From: a virus
IMG/VR virus record: IMGVR_UViG_3300028025_006304
Location: 54,603 to 118,602 of that record
Reading direction: 5' to 3' (one strand)
Length of the DNA stretch: 64,000 nt
Below the pieces are notes generated by a model. It was not told the origin of the DNA. It made no database searches and was given only the letters and a program-made list of their open reading frames with translations. The position numbers were made by a program, and so were the translations under genes. Positions 42,927 through 49,891 of this stretch are shown here, piece by piece. Position 1 is the stretch's first letter. Each line of letters begins with the position of its first letter.

Positions 42927-43439
42927 TTATTCTTCATCTTCCTTATATTTTTTGTAGAATCCACTCTCAATCCAATCTGATAGGTTCTGGAGATGTTCAG
43001 GTGCCACAATTGAGATTCGTAGATCGTTATGACTCCATTTTGTTTTCCAATCATAGAACATAATACCTTTAGTCAAGTATCTGTGTAAATTAGATAGTCT
43101 GCGATTACGAACTCGAACAATAGAACGATCGTTACCAAACACATCTAGAAAACGTAGAAACCAACGTGGGCAATATTTTGGTTTGGCCTCATAATCCATT
43201 GCTAACACTAAAGGTAGTATTGCTTGGTAGTAGATACTATCATCCTTATAGAAGGTAATTCCCAAGTAACCATACTTCTCTAGTTTGGTAGGAAAGAAAA
43301 TGTAACGTAGATCATCCAACTTTATACTACGAGTGTGAATCATACCCTTAGCACGACCTTTCCAAAACAGGAAAGAATATTTTAAATTCTGTAACCTTTC
43401 CTTTAAGGTAGGTGGTGTATAAAACTTACTTTTTTTCAT
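42927..43439 (-). CDS. Hypothetical basic protein (170 residues)
   Basis: Strongly Arg/Lys/Tyr/Trp-rich, probably compact. Last gene of the operon from 45519; overlaps the phosphatase stop by 4 nt. Not recognised. Confidence 0.6.
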   Translation of the reverse strand: MKKSKFYTPPTLKERLQNLKYSFLFWKGRAKGMIHTRSIKLDDLRYIFFPTKLEKYGYLGITFYKDDSIYYQAILPLVLAMDYEAKPKYCPRWFLRFLDVFGNDRSIVRVRNRRLSNLHRYLTKGIMFYDWKTKWSHNDLRISIVAPEHLQNLSDWIESGFYKKYKEDEE

Positions 43440-44164
43440 GATACAAACATTTGAACAGGTAAAAATTCTCCATTTTCATAACTCATATAACCCTCATCAT
43501 CCAAAGCATCAATCAAGTAATAACGTCCACCCATTGACTTTTGAGAAGCTACATATGAATCAAGAATACCTTGAACTTGAGTATGTCCTACAACTTGAAT
43601 GATTTGTTTTCTAAGTGTATCTCTATTTACAGCCATCAAAGCAGCTGGGCGAATCCAAAGTGGACCTTGTGTTTTACTATTACCATAAGGATCAAAACCA
43701 TCAAAATAAAACTCTAAAGGTTTATACTTGAACAATTCATTAACTTGCTCAACCATTGTTTCAACACTCCACTGATCCTTTCCAAGTCGGTTATCCAACC
43801 ACACAGAGCTTAAACCAGCGTGAGAACAAACCACATCATCAAACTGATAAGCGATCTGCATATTGTCGCCATTGTTTCTCAACGCCTCGTTAAATTGATG
43901 GTGAAAAACCGGTTGATAACCGCTATAACTCTCAACACTCTGCATATAATGGTAATCGTGATTACCTATAAGCATTATCACTTCAATCCCGGCAGTCTTT
44001 TGATACTCAACAATATCTTCGAAGTTTCTTAATTGGGTGACACCTGGAATATCAAACGAATCGAAATAGTCTCCAATAAAGACTACTCGATCCGGTTTCT
44101 CATCTGCAACTATTCGTTTCCAGATAGATCTACCGTGAATGTCTCCAATTAGTATTGTTTTCAC
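43436..44164 (-). CDS. Metallophosphatase (Ser/Thr phosphatase / ApaH-like)
   Basis: 242 residues. GDIHGR at 8-13, GDYFDS near 31-36, GNHDYHYM near 67 and GHTQVQG near 193 form the PPP/lambda-phosphatase metal site. It could dephosphorylate proteins or hydrolyse dinucleoside polyphosphates. In the middle of an operon with ATGA overlaps on both sides. Confidence 0.8.
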   Translation of the reverse strand: MKTILIGDIHGRSIWKRIVADEKPDRVVFIGDYFDSFDIPGVTQLRNFEDIVEYQKTAGIEVIMLIGNHDYHYMQSVESYSGYQPVFHHQFNEALRNNGDNMQIAYQFDDVVCSHAGLSSVWLDNRLGKDQWSVETMVEQVNELFKYKPLEFYFDGFDPYGNSKTQGPLWIRPAALMAVNRDTLRKQIIQVVGHTQVQGILDSYVASQKSMGGRYYLIDALDDEGYMSYENGEFLPVQMFVS

Positions 44165-44631
44165 TTCTCTTTGGTGTTAAAGGTTTCGTTAAATTCACTT
44201 TCGGTAAGCATTCTGTATTCAATATCTCTTGAAGCACATTCGTATTCACCAGTATATTCCTTCTCAACTATATAACCACTTTCAAAAAGCTCATTGATGT
44301 AACCGTCATTCCATTCCTCTTTTACGTATTGGCAGTACGAAGTATAATCGTTAAATAGTTCCATTACTTTATTTGGTTCGGGAACTTCAATTTCTCCGTA
44401 CAATTCTTTAACATAATCTTCTGACCATATTTCAGCACCTTCTATTTTATGGTCGTATAAATCAAGATAGTTTGTCTTATCCCATTCGTGCCATTGCATA
44501 ATAGCCATAGTACAAGACTCTTTAATTAACTCTCTTTCCATTGCTTTGGCTTGTTCACGCCATTCTTTTGGCAATCCAATACCTGCATCAAGTTGTTTTT
44601 CAATCAACCATTCTACTGCTGTCTGTTTCAT
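44161..44631 (-). CDS. Hypothetical protein, MKQTAVEWL type (156 residues)
   Basis: Opening MKQTAVEWLIEKQL followed by EQAKAMERELI resembles a short uncharacterised family in Bacteroidota phages. Acidic, Trp/Tyr-rich middle. A C-terminal SEFNETFNTKEK is shared (NETFNT) with the 164-residue protein upstream. Function unknown. Confidence 0.6.
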   Translation of the reverse strand: MKQTAVEWLIEKQLDAGIGLPKEWREQAKAMERELIKESCTMAIMQWHEWDKTNYLDLYDHKIEGAEIWSEDYVKELYGEIEVPEPNKVMELFNDYTSYCQYVKEEWNDGYINELFESGYIVEKEYTGEYECASRDIEYRMLTESEFNETFNTKEK

Positions 44632-44837
44632 AACATTTCAATTTCTTGTTTTACTTGATTCCAATATAAAAAGTGTGCATCTGTTTGAATAAAATGATTT
44701 TCTTCATTCAATACCTCATCAACTGCAACCAATGCACATTGCTTACATTCATTCCAACTTAATGTTTGACCTTCTTTATTAATTCCAAAGGTGTAATATT
44801 TTCTTACTAATTCCTCTGCTTTTTCTTTTGCTTTCAT
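44628..44837 (-). CDS. Small hypothetical protein (69 residues)
   Basis: KAEELVRKYYTFGIN and CALVAVDEVLNEE are short conserved-looking blocks I recall from phage hypothetical proteins. Overlaps both neighbours by 4 nt. Confidence 0.6.
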   Translation of the reverse strand: MKAKEKAEELVRKYYTFGINKEGQTLSWNECKQCALVAVDEVLNEENHFIQTDAHFLYWNQVKQEIEML

Positions 44838-45328
44838 TCCTCGCTGGCTTTATATGATACACTTTCATCCCAACCTTTAGCTCGTCTCGGTGATACTTCT
44901 TTAACTGCCTTTTTATATAAATCATCACTCACTGGAGTTTTAGAAATCATATCATCTTCGTCTTTAAACGGATACATACCAACTTCTTGCATTAGCATAG
45001 TTATGACTCTTTCGTTTGGGGTTTCCCACTTCCAATCACCATAAAACATACTTTTTGCAAATAGCTTTACTATTGTTTCTAATTTTTCTTCTCGGGTTAT
45101 TTTGTTGGTGTTAAATGTTTCGTTGTAGTATTGTTTCGCTTGTTGCTTGGAATAGACCTCATACGGTTCGAGGCCCAAGCCATCTATATAAGCATTAACA
45201 ATAACTTCTTTCTCTTTCTCAAGCATTTGTGTTGCTTTTTCCATAAAGTAATCATACAACTCATCGGCATCTAATCCTTGAGCCATATTCCCTACTGAAT
45301 CTATCAACTCTTTAATCGGTGTTTTCAT
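44834..45328 (-). CDS. Hypothetical protein (164 residues)
   Basis: Helical with charged segments and the NETFNTNKITREE motif in the middle. Its ATG overlaps the stop of the upstream 24-residue membrane peptide. Not recognised. Confidence 0.6.
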   Translation of the reverse strand: MKTPIKELIDSVGNMAQGLDADELYDYFMEKATQMLEKEKEVIVNAYIDGLGLEPYEVYSKQQAKQYYNETFNTNKITREEKLETIVKLFAKSMFYGDWKWETPNERVITMLMQEVGMYPFKDEDDMISKTPVSDDLYKKAVKEVSPRRAKGWDESVSYKASEE

Positions 45329-45399
45329 TTTCTTTGACGTTTTAGTTCTGCTACAATTTCAACCAGCAACCAGATAATGATAATTCCAATAAATACCAT
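45325..45399 (-). CDS. 24-residue membrane peptide
   Basis: MVFIGIIIIWLLVEIVAELKRQRK: one hydrophobic segment of 15 residues and a basic tail. It sits between two genes with overlapping or near-adjacent start/stop codons (GTAAGCGATGG upstream, ATGA downstream), which supports translation. Role unknown. Confidence 0.5.
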   Translation of the reverse strand: MVFIGIIIIWLLVEIVAELKRQRK

Positions 45400-45402
45400 C
45401 GC

Positions 45403-45519
45403 TTACCCTTGTTTAGCCATTAGATAATCAGCTCGGTGTTTGTACTCCATAGCCAACACTACCATACCTTGATTGAGATAATACTCATACAAGCGCAGCA
45501 TTTCATAAACTTCCTTCAT
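45403..45519 (-). CDS. 38-residue peptide leading the phosphatase operon
   Basis: MKEVYEMLRLYEYYLNQG... ending DYLMAKQG. Cassette-type start (AAGTTATG). It is the first gene of a seven-gene operon ending at 42927. Confidence 0.55.
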   Translation of the reverse strand: MKEVYEMLRLYEYYLNQGMVVLAMEYKHRADYLMAKQG

Positions 45520-45541
45520 AACTTTTATTTTTAATTATACC

Positions 45542-45573
45542 TGAATATACGAATCCTATCTCACCCAACCAAA
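45542..45573 (-). promoter_or_regulatory. Promoter for the phosphatase operon
   Basis: TTTGG-N20-TATATTCAGG with ATTCG; exact spacing. Confidence 0.75.
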
Positions 45574-45575
45574 CC

Positions 45576-45995
45576 TCACTTTAAGAAAAACACCCAACTA
45601 ATACCTTGTTGGGGAGCATATAAAGCCACCTTCCACAATTCTGCATCTGTTTTCCCAGCTATCATTACCATCGGTTCCTGAAGTTTCTGGTTCATTACCT
45701 TCATAATCAACATACGACCAAACTCTCGTTCCTCATACATGAAACTTTCAACTGTATATACTACAGATCCACTCTTAACGAACCCAGTTCTTGTTATCAT
45801 ATCTAAGGTAAACTCCCAACTTGCCTCGTGATCCATAACAGTTTGAGCAACCTCAAATTCATACTCCTCGGTTACCATATTGTACCTCATAGTTTGACTG
45901 TAGGTATAATTTGTAAAATTTGTACTTTGTATAATGGTTTGACCAAACAAAGTAGCACTCAATACAAGAGCTAAAGCGAAAAGTAATTTTTTCAT
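45576..45995 (-). CDS. Secreted protein with signal peptide (139 residues)
   Basis: The start at 45995 gives a normal signal peptide MKKLLFALALVLSATLFGQ; the longer frame adds an implausible preface. Cleavage is likely after LFG. The mature domain is mixed and Glu/Met-rich, with no Cys at the cleavage site. It is the downstream partner of the spanin-like gene. Periplasmic function unknown. Confidence 0.7.
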   Translation of the reverse strand: MKKLLFALALVLSATLFGQTIIQSTNFTNYTYSQTMRYNMVTEEYEFEVAQTVMDHEASWEFTLDMITRTGFVKSGSVVYTVESFMYEEREFGRMLIMKVMNQKLQEPMVMIAGKTDAELWKVALYAPQQGISWVFFLK

Positions 45996-45999
45996 GGGA

Positions 46000-46251
46000 T
46001 TAACCTTTAAGTAATTCTTTTGAATTACTGCTGTTAAGTAGTTGTTTTTGACTCTCAAGTGTTTTTTCAATGTTGTGTTGGTTTTTATGTACCTTGGTAG
46101 TAAGGCGGGTTATCTCCTTATCTAAAAACATGGTGTTGTCTTGTAGTACCTTAATTTTCTCCTTTAGTAACTCAATTGTTACAAAAAGATAAAACCCAAC
46201 AACCAAAAAAAAGATGTTTATTAGGGATAAAAACAGAATTGTATAATTCAT
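46000..46251 (-). CDS. Membrane-anchored coiled-coil protein, i-spanin-like
   Basis: 83 residues from the internal Met at 46251; the longer frame has an incoherent extension. One transmembrane segment (residues 3-25), then a long Lys/Glu/Gln coiled coil to residue 75. This is the architecture of inner-membrane spanins (Rz). No lipoprotein partner overlaps it, which weakens the call. Confidence 0.55.
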   Translation of the reverse strand: MNYTILFLSLINIFFLVVGFYLFVTIELLKEKIKVLQDNTMFLDKEITRLTTKVHKNQHNIEKTLESQKQLLNSSNSKELLKG

Positions 46252-46282
46252 TGTATATACGGATTTAAATAGGGTGGGAAGG

Positions 46283-46456
46283 TTAAGAAGCCTTGAAAGC
46301 CTTTCGTTGTAACTTTGCTTGTTTATATGCTTTTTCAAATCGATCGGTCTGTTCCATTTTTGGATGGTCGATTTGTAGATGTTGGGCGCACATCATTGTT
46401 TCTTTGTAAAGGCCTTTTTTATAGGCTTTCATTAAGATTTTTTCAATTTGACTCAT
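46283..46456 (-). CDS. 57-residue basic helical protein
   Basis: MSQIEKILMKAYKKGLYKET..., with AQHLQIDHPKMEQTDRFEKAYKQ. A small, basic, mostly helical protein. It follows the two-TM gene by 4 nt. Function unknown. Confidence 0.55.
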   Translation of the reverse strand: MSQIEKILMKAYKKGLYKETMMCAQHLQIDHPKMEQTDRFEKAYKQAKLQRKAFKAS

Positions 46457-46459
46457 TTT

Positions 46460-46645
46460 TCAAAAAAATAAAGCTTTAATAGTATAATAAATAAAATTAA
46501 TTAAAACTATAGGCCAAAATATAACTAATAAAAATTGTTCCCAATTGGTAAATATTAATTCCTCTTTATTTGTTTTGCGGGAACCCCAAACCATAAAGAA
46601 TTGAATTACAATCCCTACCAACAAGTAATTAATAACTAAATCCAT
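46460..46645 (-). CDS. Two-TM membrane protein, holin-like candidate
   Basis: 61 residues with hydrophobic segments at 5-20 and 38-58, separated by a short basic hinge (SRKTNKEELI). Size and topology fit class II holins or small anchors. It is near the spanin-like and lysin genes, the only support for the guess. Confidence 0.45.
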   Translation of the reverse strand: MDLVINYLLVGIVIQFFMVWGSRKTNKEELIFTNWEQFLLVIFWPIVLINFIYYTIKALFF

Positions 46646-46659
46646 ATTGTAAATGTAAT

Positions 46660-46677
46660 GAGGAGCTTTCGCTCCTC
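46660..46677 (-). terminator. Hairpin with GNRA loop
   Basis: On the minus strand GAGGAGC-GAAA-GCTCCTC: 7-bp stem with GAAA tetraloop, in the gap after the acidic 35-residue gene. No T-run follows on the minus strand; on the plus strand a TCTTTATTTTT tract does follow. Confidence 0.5.
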
Positions 46678-46722
46678 CAATCTTTATTTTTACGATTATA
46701 ATCTTTTTTACTATACTTTACT

Positions 46723-46830
46723 TTAGTAATCATCTTCCTCCGAATCAGATTCGCTAAATAACCCTCCTCGGTATTTCGTCTTTTGTTGGGTATCTTCTTC
46801 ATCATTAAAATCTTCAAAATCTGCATCCAT
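46723..46830 (-). CDS. 35-residue acidic peptide
   Basis: MDADFEDFNDEEDTQQKTKYRGG... ending SEEDDY. Highly acidic. A longer overlapping frame (46629-46826) is Lys-rich and rejected. Close spacing to the upstream gene supports translation. Confidence 0.5.
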   Translation of the reverse strand: MDADFEDFNDEEDTQQKTKYRGGLFSESDSEEDDY

Positions 46831-46832
46831 AA

Positions 46833-46994
46833 CTATAATTTAGAAGCCCAATTGTTAAAATGATCACATTTATCTTTTGTAGACATATTTTGACGTTCAT
46901 ACCACCCTTTAGGATAAGTAACTTTAAATTTAGGAATAAAGTCCAAATCGTTTATTTTTTCTTGGGTCTTTATTTTGGAGGAAAACCAAGCCAT
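46833..46994 (-). CDS. 53-residue hypothetical protein
   Basis: Starts at the ATG at 46994 (MAWFSSKIKT...). The longer frame includes an unlikely Ile/Met-rich preface. It overlaps the 3' end of the upstream gene by 65 nt in a different frame. WYERQNMSTKDKCDHF near the end looks protein-like. Confidence 0.55.
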   Translation of the reverse strand: MAWFSSKIKTQEKINDLDFIPKFKVTYPKGWYERQNMSTKDKCDHFNNWASKL

Positions 46995-47232
46995 GTTTTT
47001 TAGGTTTTTTATTAATACGATTGGTCCCATAATAATAAATTGGACCCATATATTCTTCATAATAAACTTCATTTGGATTATCAATATTTAGGATTCTACG
47101 TTTACCATTCCAGCTTCTAAATTCACGAATTGTAACTCTAGCCCATTTATCTTCAGCATAATTAACCTCACAACAACGGGAACAATTAAAGTTGTAAATT
47201 AACTTAATTAGATCACCTTTTTTTTCAGTCAT
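46930..47232 (-). CDS. Hypothetical protein with CxxC (100 residues)
   Basis: NCSRCCEVNY near residue 15 is a lone CxxC. The last 20 residues (FLQNKDPRKNKRFGLYS) overlap the downstream gene. It abuts the FlbD-like gene. Function unknown. Confidence 0.6.
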   Translation of the reverse strand: MTEKKGDLIKLIYNFNCSRCCEVNYAEDKWARVTIREFRSWNGKRRILNIDNPNEVYYEEYMGPIYYYGTNRINKKPKKHGLVFLQNKDPRKNKRFGLYS

Positions 47233-47234
47233 AA

Positions 47235-47504
47235 TTAAAATGGTAAAGTATCTTCATCATATTGAGTTACATCCCAGGTATCATTAATGGTTGTACCCGA
47301 ATAATAAAATGGATCTACAATAATACCGTCTAGATTCTGGATCATGGTTTTGATATCGTATTCAGTTTCGGTTACATTAAGCAAATGACCATTACCTAAC
47401 ATGATTGTAGTATATTTGTCTTGGAAATCAATATCAACAATTGATTTAAGGGCAACAAAATGTTTACGTTTGTTGCCGAAGGCTGTCAATTCAAGAAATT
47501 TCAT
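47235..47504 (-). CDS. Small protein, FlbD-like pattern (89 residues)
   Basis: MKFLELTAFGNKRKHFVALKS then IMLGNGHLLNVTETE match the small beta fold of FlbD-like proteins, as at 33587-33805. Acidic C-terminal tail. Function unknown. Confidence 0.55.
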   Translation of the reverse strand: MKFLELTAFGNKRKHFVALKSIVDIDFQDKYTTIMLGNGHLLNVTETEYDIKTMIQNLDGIIVDPFYYSGTTINDTWDVTQYDEDTLPF

Positions 47505-47508
47505 ATTA

Positions 47509-47739
47509 TTAAAGTAAAAGGTTATTGTTTTCTAATCCGTACCAGTAGCGTTCCAACCAAACGCTCAATTTAACATTTTCTACTTTACCATGGACTTCTA
47601 TACCATCGAGGATACGGTAGTTAGCAACACACATAATCCCAAAATCAAAGAGATCACGAGCGAGATCAGGATTGTTGTTTCCGAGGGCTTCTTTAGCTTT
47701 AGCATACGTTTGAGTTAAAATTCCTTTTTCCTTTTTCAT
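47509..47739 (-). CDS. Hypothetical protein (76 residues)
   Basis: Helical, with ALGNNNPDLARDLFDFG near residue 18. It leads a unit with the two following genes. Not recognised. Confidence 0.6.
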   Translation of the reverse strand: MKKEKGILTQTYAKAKEALGNNNPDLARDLFDFGIMCVANYRILDGIEVHGKVENVKLSVWLERYWYGLENNNLLL

Positions 47740-47758
47740 AACTGTTTCTTTATTTACC

Positions 47759-47790
47759 TAAATATACGACCTGTCTTTTGATTAACCAAG
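47759..47790 (-). promoter_or_regulatory. Promoter for the 76-residue gene
   Basis: CTTG-N20-TATATTTAGG preceded by GGTCG. Confidence 0.65.
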
Positions 47791-48009
47791 TATTTTATAC
47801 TTTCCTTTCCACTTATCTACAAAACCTTTTCCTAATCCAATTTCTAAGATAATAGCATCCTCAGGTAAACCTGGAAGTTTGGAATCGGTTTTAAGGAAAT
47901 AGTCAATGTGGTACCCTTTAAATGCCTTAAGTTTGTACTTAGCGTTTGAACGTTCAGAGGTTTTCCAAACAACCACTAATGGGTCAATCATATCCTTACT
48001 TTTGGCCAT
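47782..48009 (-). CDS. Small hypothetical protein (75 residues)
   Basis: MAKSKDMIDPLVVVWKTSER... ending GKYKILG. Overlaps the SWIM gene's 3' end by 14 nt. Not recognised. Confidence 0.6.
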   Translation of the reverse strand: MAKSKDMIDPLVVVWKTSERSNAKYKLKAFKGYHIDYFLKTDSKLPGLPEDAIILEIGLGKGFVDKWKGKYKILG

Positions 48010-48409
48010 TTTCTACAGATTTGATGTGTTTACATTTATGGTCTTTGGCTCGCCAAACACCAGGACAGTTACAGCTCAATTTAAGACCTGATTGACGTAC
48101 TGTATACACAGAGTCACTTGACTCGGATTTAAATTCCCAAGTAGTAGGTACTTGAGGTTCTTGCTTAATAATAGCAGGACGAACATCAGCAAATGTAGTA
48201 TCAGGGTGTACCTCAACCCAATCAGGTGTGAGGTATTTTTTATTATTGATAACTACAAATCCAAAATATGCACTTCGTGAATCGTAATAAAAACGATTAA
48301 CAAAAGTAATACGACCTAATCCTTTCTTTAGGGTCAATGGACCTTGGGCTGATAAAATCCGGGTACGGAAATGTCCGTACTTATTTGTGTTGGTAAATTT
48401 CCACAGCAT
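47996..48409 (-). CDS. SWIM zinc-finger protein
   Basis: 137 residues. SCNCPGVWRAKDHKCKHIKSV near the end supplies C-x-C...C-x-H, the SWIM zinc-finger signature, which binds DNA or proteins. The N-terminal 95 residues are an unassigned beta-rich domain. Cassette-driven. Regulation or DNA transaction role is inferred. Confidence 0.7.
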   Translation of the reverse strand: MLWKFTNTNKYGHFRTRILSAQGPLTLKKGLGRITFVNRFYYDSRSAYFGFVVINNKKYLTPDWVEVHPDTTFADVRPAIIKQEPQVPTTWEFKSESSDSVYTVRQSGLKLSCNCPGVWRAKDHKCKHIKSVENGQK

Positions 48410-48431
48410 AACCTTTATTTTTATTTATACC

Positions 48432-48463
48432 TAAATATAATATCAAGATTCTGGGAAGCCAAA
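48432..48463 (-). promoter_or_regulatory. Promoter for the SWIM gene
   Basis: TTTGG-N20-TATATTTAGG; overlaps the end of the 59-residue gene. TTCG element absent here. Confidence 0.65.
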
Positions 48464-48622
48464 TGACTTCGACTTTTCTTCAATCTCATATAATTCTATA
48501 GATACCCCAATACAGATAGTATCCATAAGTAGAGGTCGTTCAATAAGAATTTCTGCTAATTGGTCATCTGGTAGAGTATAGATTAGCTCTAACATTGAAT
48601 TAGGAATCTTAATACTCGTCAT
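48443..48622 (-). CDS. 59-residue acidic protein
   Basis: MTSIKIPNSMLELIYTLPDD... ending SKSFGFPES. Starts inside the last codons of the upstream 45-residue gene. Helical. Function unknown. Confidence 0.55.
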   Translation of the reverse strand: MTSIKIPNSMLELIYTLPDDQLAEILIERPLLMDTICIGVSIELYEIEEKSKSFGFPES

Positions 48623-48746
48623 TTAATCGCATATAGTCAGGTGTTTGTGGTTTTTTCTTACGTTTCATTGATGGATACTTGTTTTGTGCCCATTTGAACC
48701 ATTCAGAAAAAGCTTCATAACGTGCCTTGGCTGATACTTTACTCAT
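48609..48746 (-). CDS. 45-residue basic protein
   Basis: MSKVSAKARYEAFSEWFKW... with MKRKKKPQT near the end. Basic and Trp-rich. Part of an overlapping chain of five tiny genes ending at 48443. Role unknown. Confidence 0.55.
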   Translation of the reverse strand: MSKVSAKARYEAFSEWFKWAQNKYPSMKRKKKPQTPDYMRLNDEY

Positions 48747-48852
48747 AACATTTACATTTATTATTTATACATTTAGTTGGGTTACAAAATACGGAAAAAA
48801 TAATAGTATAGCAAGCCCAAATAACCATTGTAGCTACTAAAATTAATTCCAT
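48739..48852 (-). CDS. 37-residue membrane peptide with Cys cluster
   Basis: One transmembrane helix (residues 2-22) then CNPTKCINNKCKC, four Cys in 13 residues, possibly metal-binding. Overlaps the next start (ATGAGTAA). A distinctive micro-protein. Confidence 0.5.
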   Translation of the reverse strand: MELILVATMVIWACYTIIFSVFCNPTKCINNKCKCYE

Positions 48853-48853
48853 A

Positions 48854-48970
48854 TTACTGTAATTTGTTTATTACTTCGTGGTTACTTTTTAATAGTTTTT
48901 CAAATTTAATCTGTGATTTTTTACTAGTAGGTCTTTTACCAGTTATTCTCTTTTTACTTGAACGTGCCAT
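48854..48970 (-). CDS. 38-residue basic protein
   Basis: MARSSKKRITGKRPTSKKSQ..., very basic. Its stop codon is followed by the next ATG (TAATATGG) and its start overlaps the upstream stop (TAATGG). Possibly nucleic-acid binding. Confidence 0.5.
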   Translation of the reverse strand: MARSSKKRITGKRPTSKKSQIKFEKLLKSNHEVINKLQ

Positions 48971-49116
48971 TACCTACCTTGCCCTCTATAGGACTTTTTA
49001 TAAAGTTTACTATTTTTAAGCTTAGATGTTTTTGTTTTAGAGTGAACACCTGGTCTACTTACTGTTGGTTTTTCTTGGAACGTTGCTGTTGTTTGTGATT
49101 TAATTTTAGCAGCCAT
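48970..49116 (-). CDS. 48-residue basic protein
   Basis: MAAKIKSQTTATFQEKPTVS... ending KKSYRGQGR. Basic with SRPGVHSKTKTSKLK in the middle. It starts the chain of tiny overlapping genes, after the lysin gene and a late-type motif. Virion or DNA-binding role is possible. Confidence 0.55.
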   Translation of the reverse strand: MAAKIKSQTTATFQEKPTVSRPGVHSKTKTSKLKNSKLYKKSYRGQGR

Positions 49117-49154
49117 TTAAACATAAATGTTAAGTTAATAATAACGGACTGCTA

Positions 49155-49162
49155 TAAATATA
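49155..49162 (-). promoter_or_regulatory. Late-type motif before the 48-residue gene
   Basis: Coding strand ATATATTTATAGC, 39 nt before the ATG, overlapping the lysin's end. Confidence 0.4.
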
Positions 49163-49720
49163 TTAAAATTTTTCCTTAAGTTTTGCTGATAATTCTTTAA
49201 TTTTATTTAGATAATTTGGGTCCTCAGCGTAACTATTTCCTAGGTACCTGAAGTATTGGTCTTCTGTTTTGATTTGTTTTAAATATGATGCTTGGTAAAA
49301 TCCATAATCAATAACTGATTGTGTCCAATCCTTATAGTAGGCGTGGTTACGTTTAGTACCTAAAGCAGTTGTAATACGTTGTTTAGCTTCTTTCATACCA
49401 AACAAATTATGATTATACCTAAATATGTTAGATGAATAACTAGCAGATTCAATTTTGGCTTGAGCTAAAACAATATGAGGGAATTTAATGTTTAATTCTT
49501 TCATTAATTCAATTACCTCTTCTTCACTAAATGGTGGGTGATCCATATTAACTAGTAATACTTCTTTTTCATATGGATTTAAGTAATAAATTTTGGTCAA
49601 ACGACCTACACCATAAGCTAGAAATAAGACCAAAGTAAAGATAACCCCGGCATTGAAATAAATTTTATTTAATTTAATTTTCTCAAAAGTTAAACTATCA
49701 CTATTAAATTTGTAAAACAT
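49163..49720 (-). CDS. Membrane-anchored glucosaminidase lysin
   Basis: 185 residues. A hydrophobic segment at residues 24-46 follows a basic N-terminus, a signal anchor. Residues 85-185 carry the glucosaminidase family (PF01832) pattern: the catalytic Glu in LAQAKIESA, then NHNLFGMKEA and QSVIDYGFY. Cuts peptidoglycan glycan chains. The anchor suggests a signal-arrest-release type lysin activated at holin collapse. Confidence 0.8.
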   Translation of the reverse strand: MFYKFNSDSLTFEKIKLNKIYFNAGVIFTLVLFLAYGVGRLTKIYYLNPYEKEVLLVNMDHPPFSEEEVIELMKELNIKFPHIVLAQAKIESASYSSNIFRYNHNLFGMKEAKQRITTALGTKRNHAYYKDWTQSVIDYGFYQASYLKQIKTEDQYFRYLGNSYAEDPNYLNKIKELSAKLKEKF

Positions 49721-49735
49721 AACCTTGGTTTTTAG

Positions 49736-49891
49736 TTAAAATAAATCTAAAAATTTTCCTTTGCTTTTCTTTTCCCCCAATTTACGAAATTTCTCTTCGT
49801 CCTCCAACATTTTGGTGGCAAGTTTATCTAAATGTCTAGATTTAGTTTTTTGATAGTCGTTGACTATTTTATCGTGTTTTTTATGTCTCAT
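49736..49891 (-). CDS. 51-residue charged protein
   Basis: MRHKKHDKIVNDYQKTKSRH... ending KGKFLDLF. Basic/acidic helical protein. Starts over the stop of the HNH-fold gene (ATGA overlap). Function unknown. Confidence 0.55.
   Translation of the reverse strand: MRHKKHDKIVNDYQKTKSRHLDKLATKMLEDEEKFRKLGEKKSKGKFLDLF

Noticed and set aside
46629-46826. Lys-rich 65-residue frame
   Set aside because: Overlaps the acidic 35-residue gene in another frame; the acidic one has the better start position and spacing to its neighbours.
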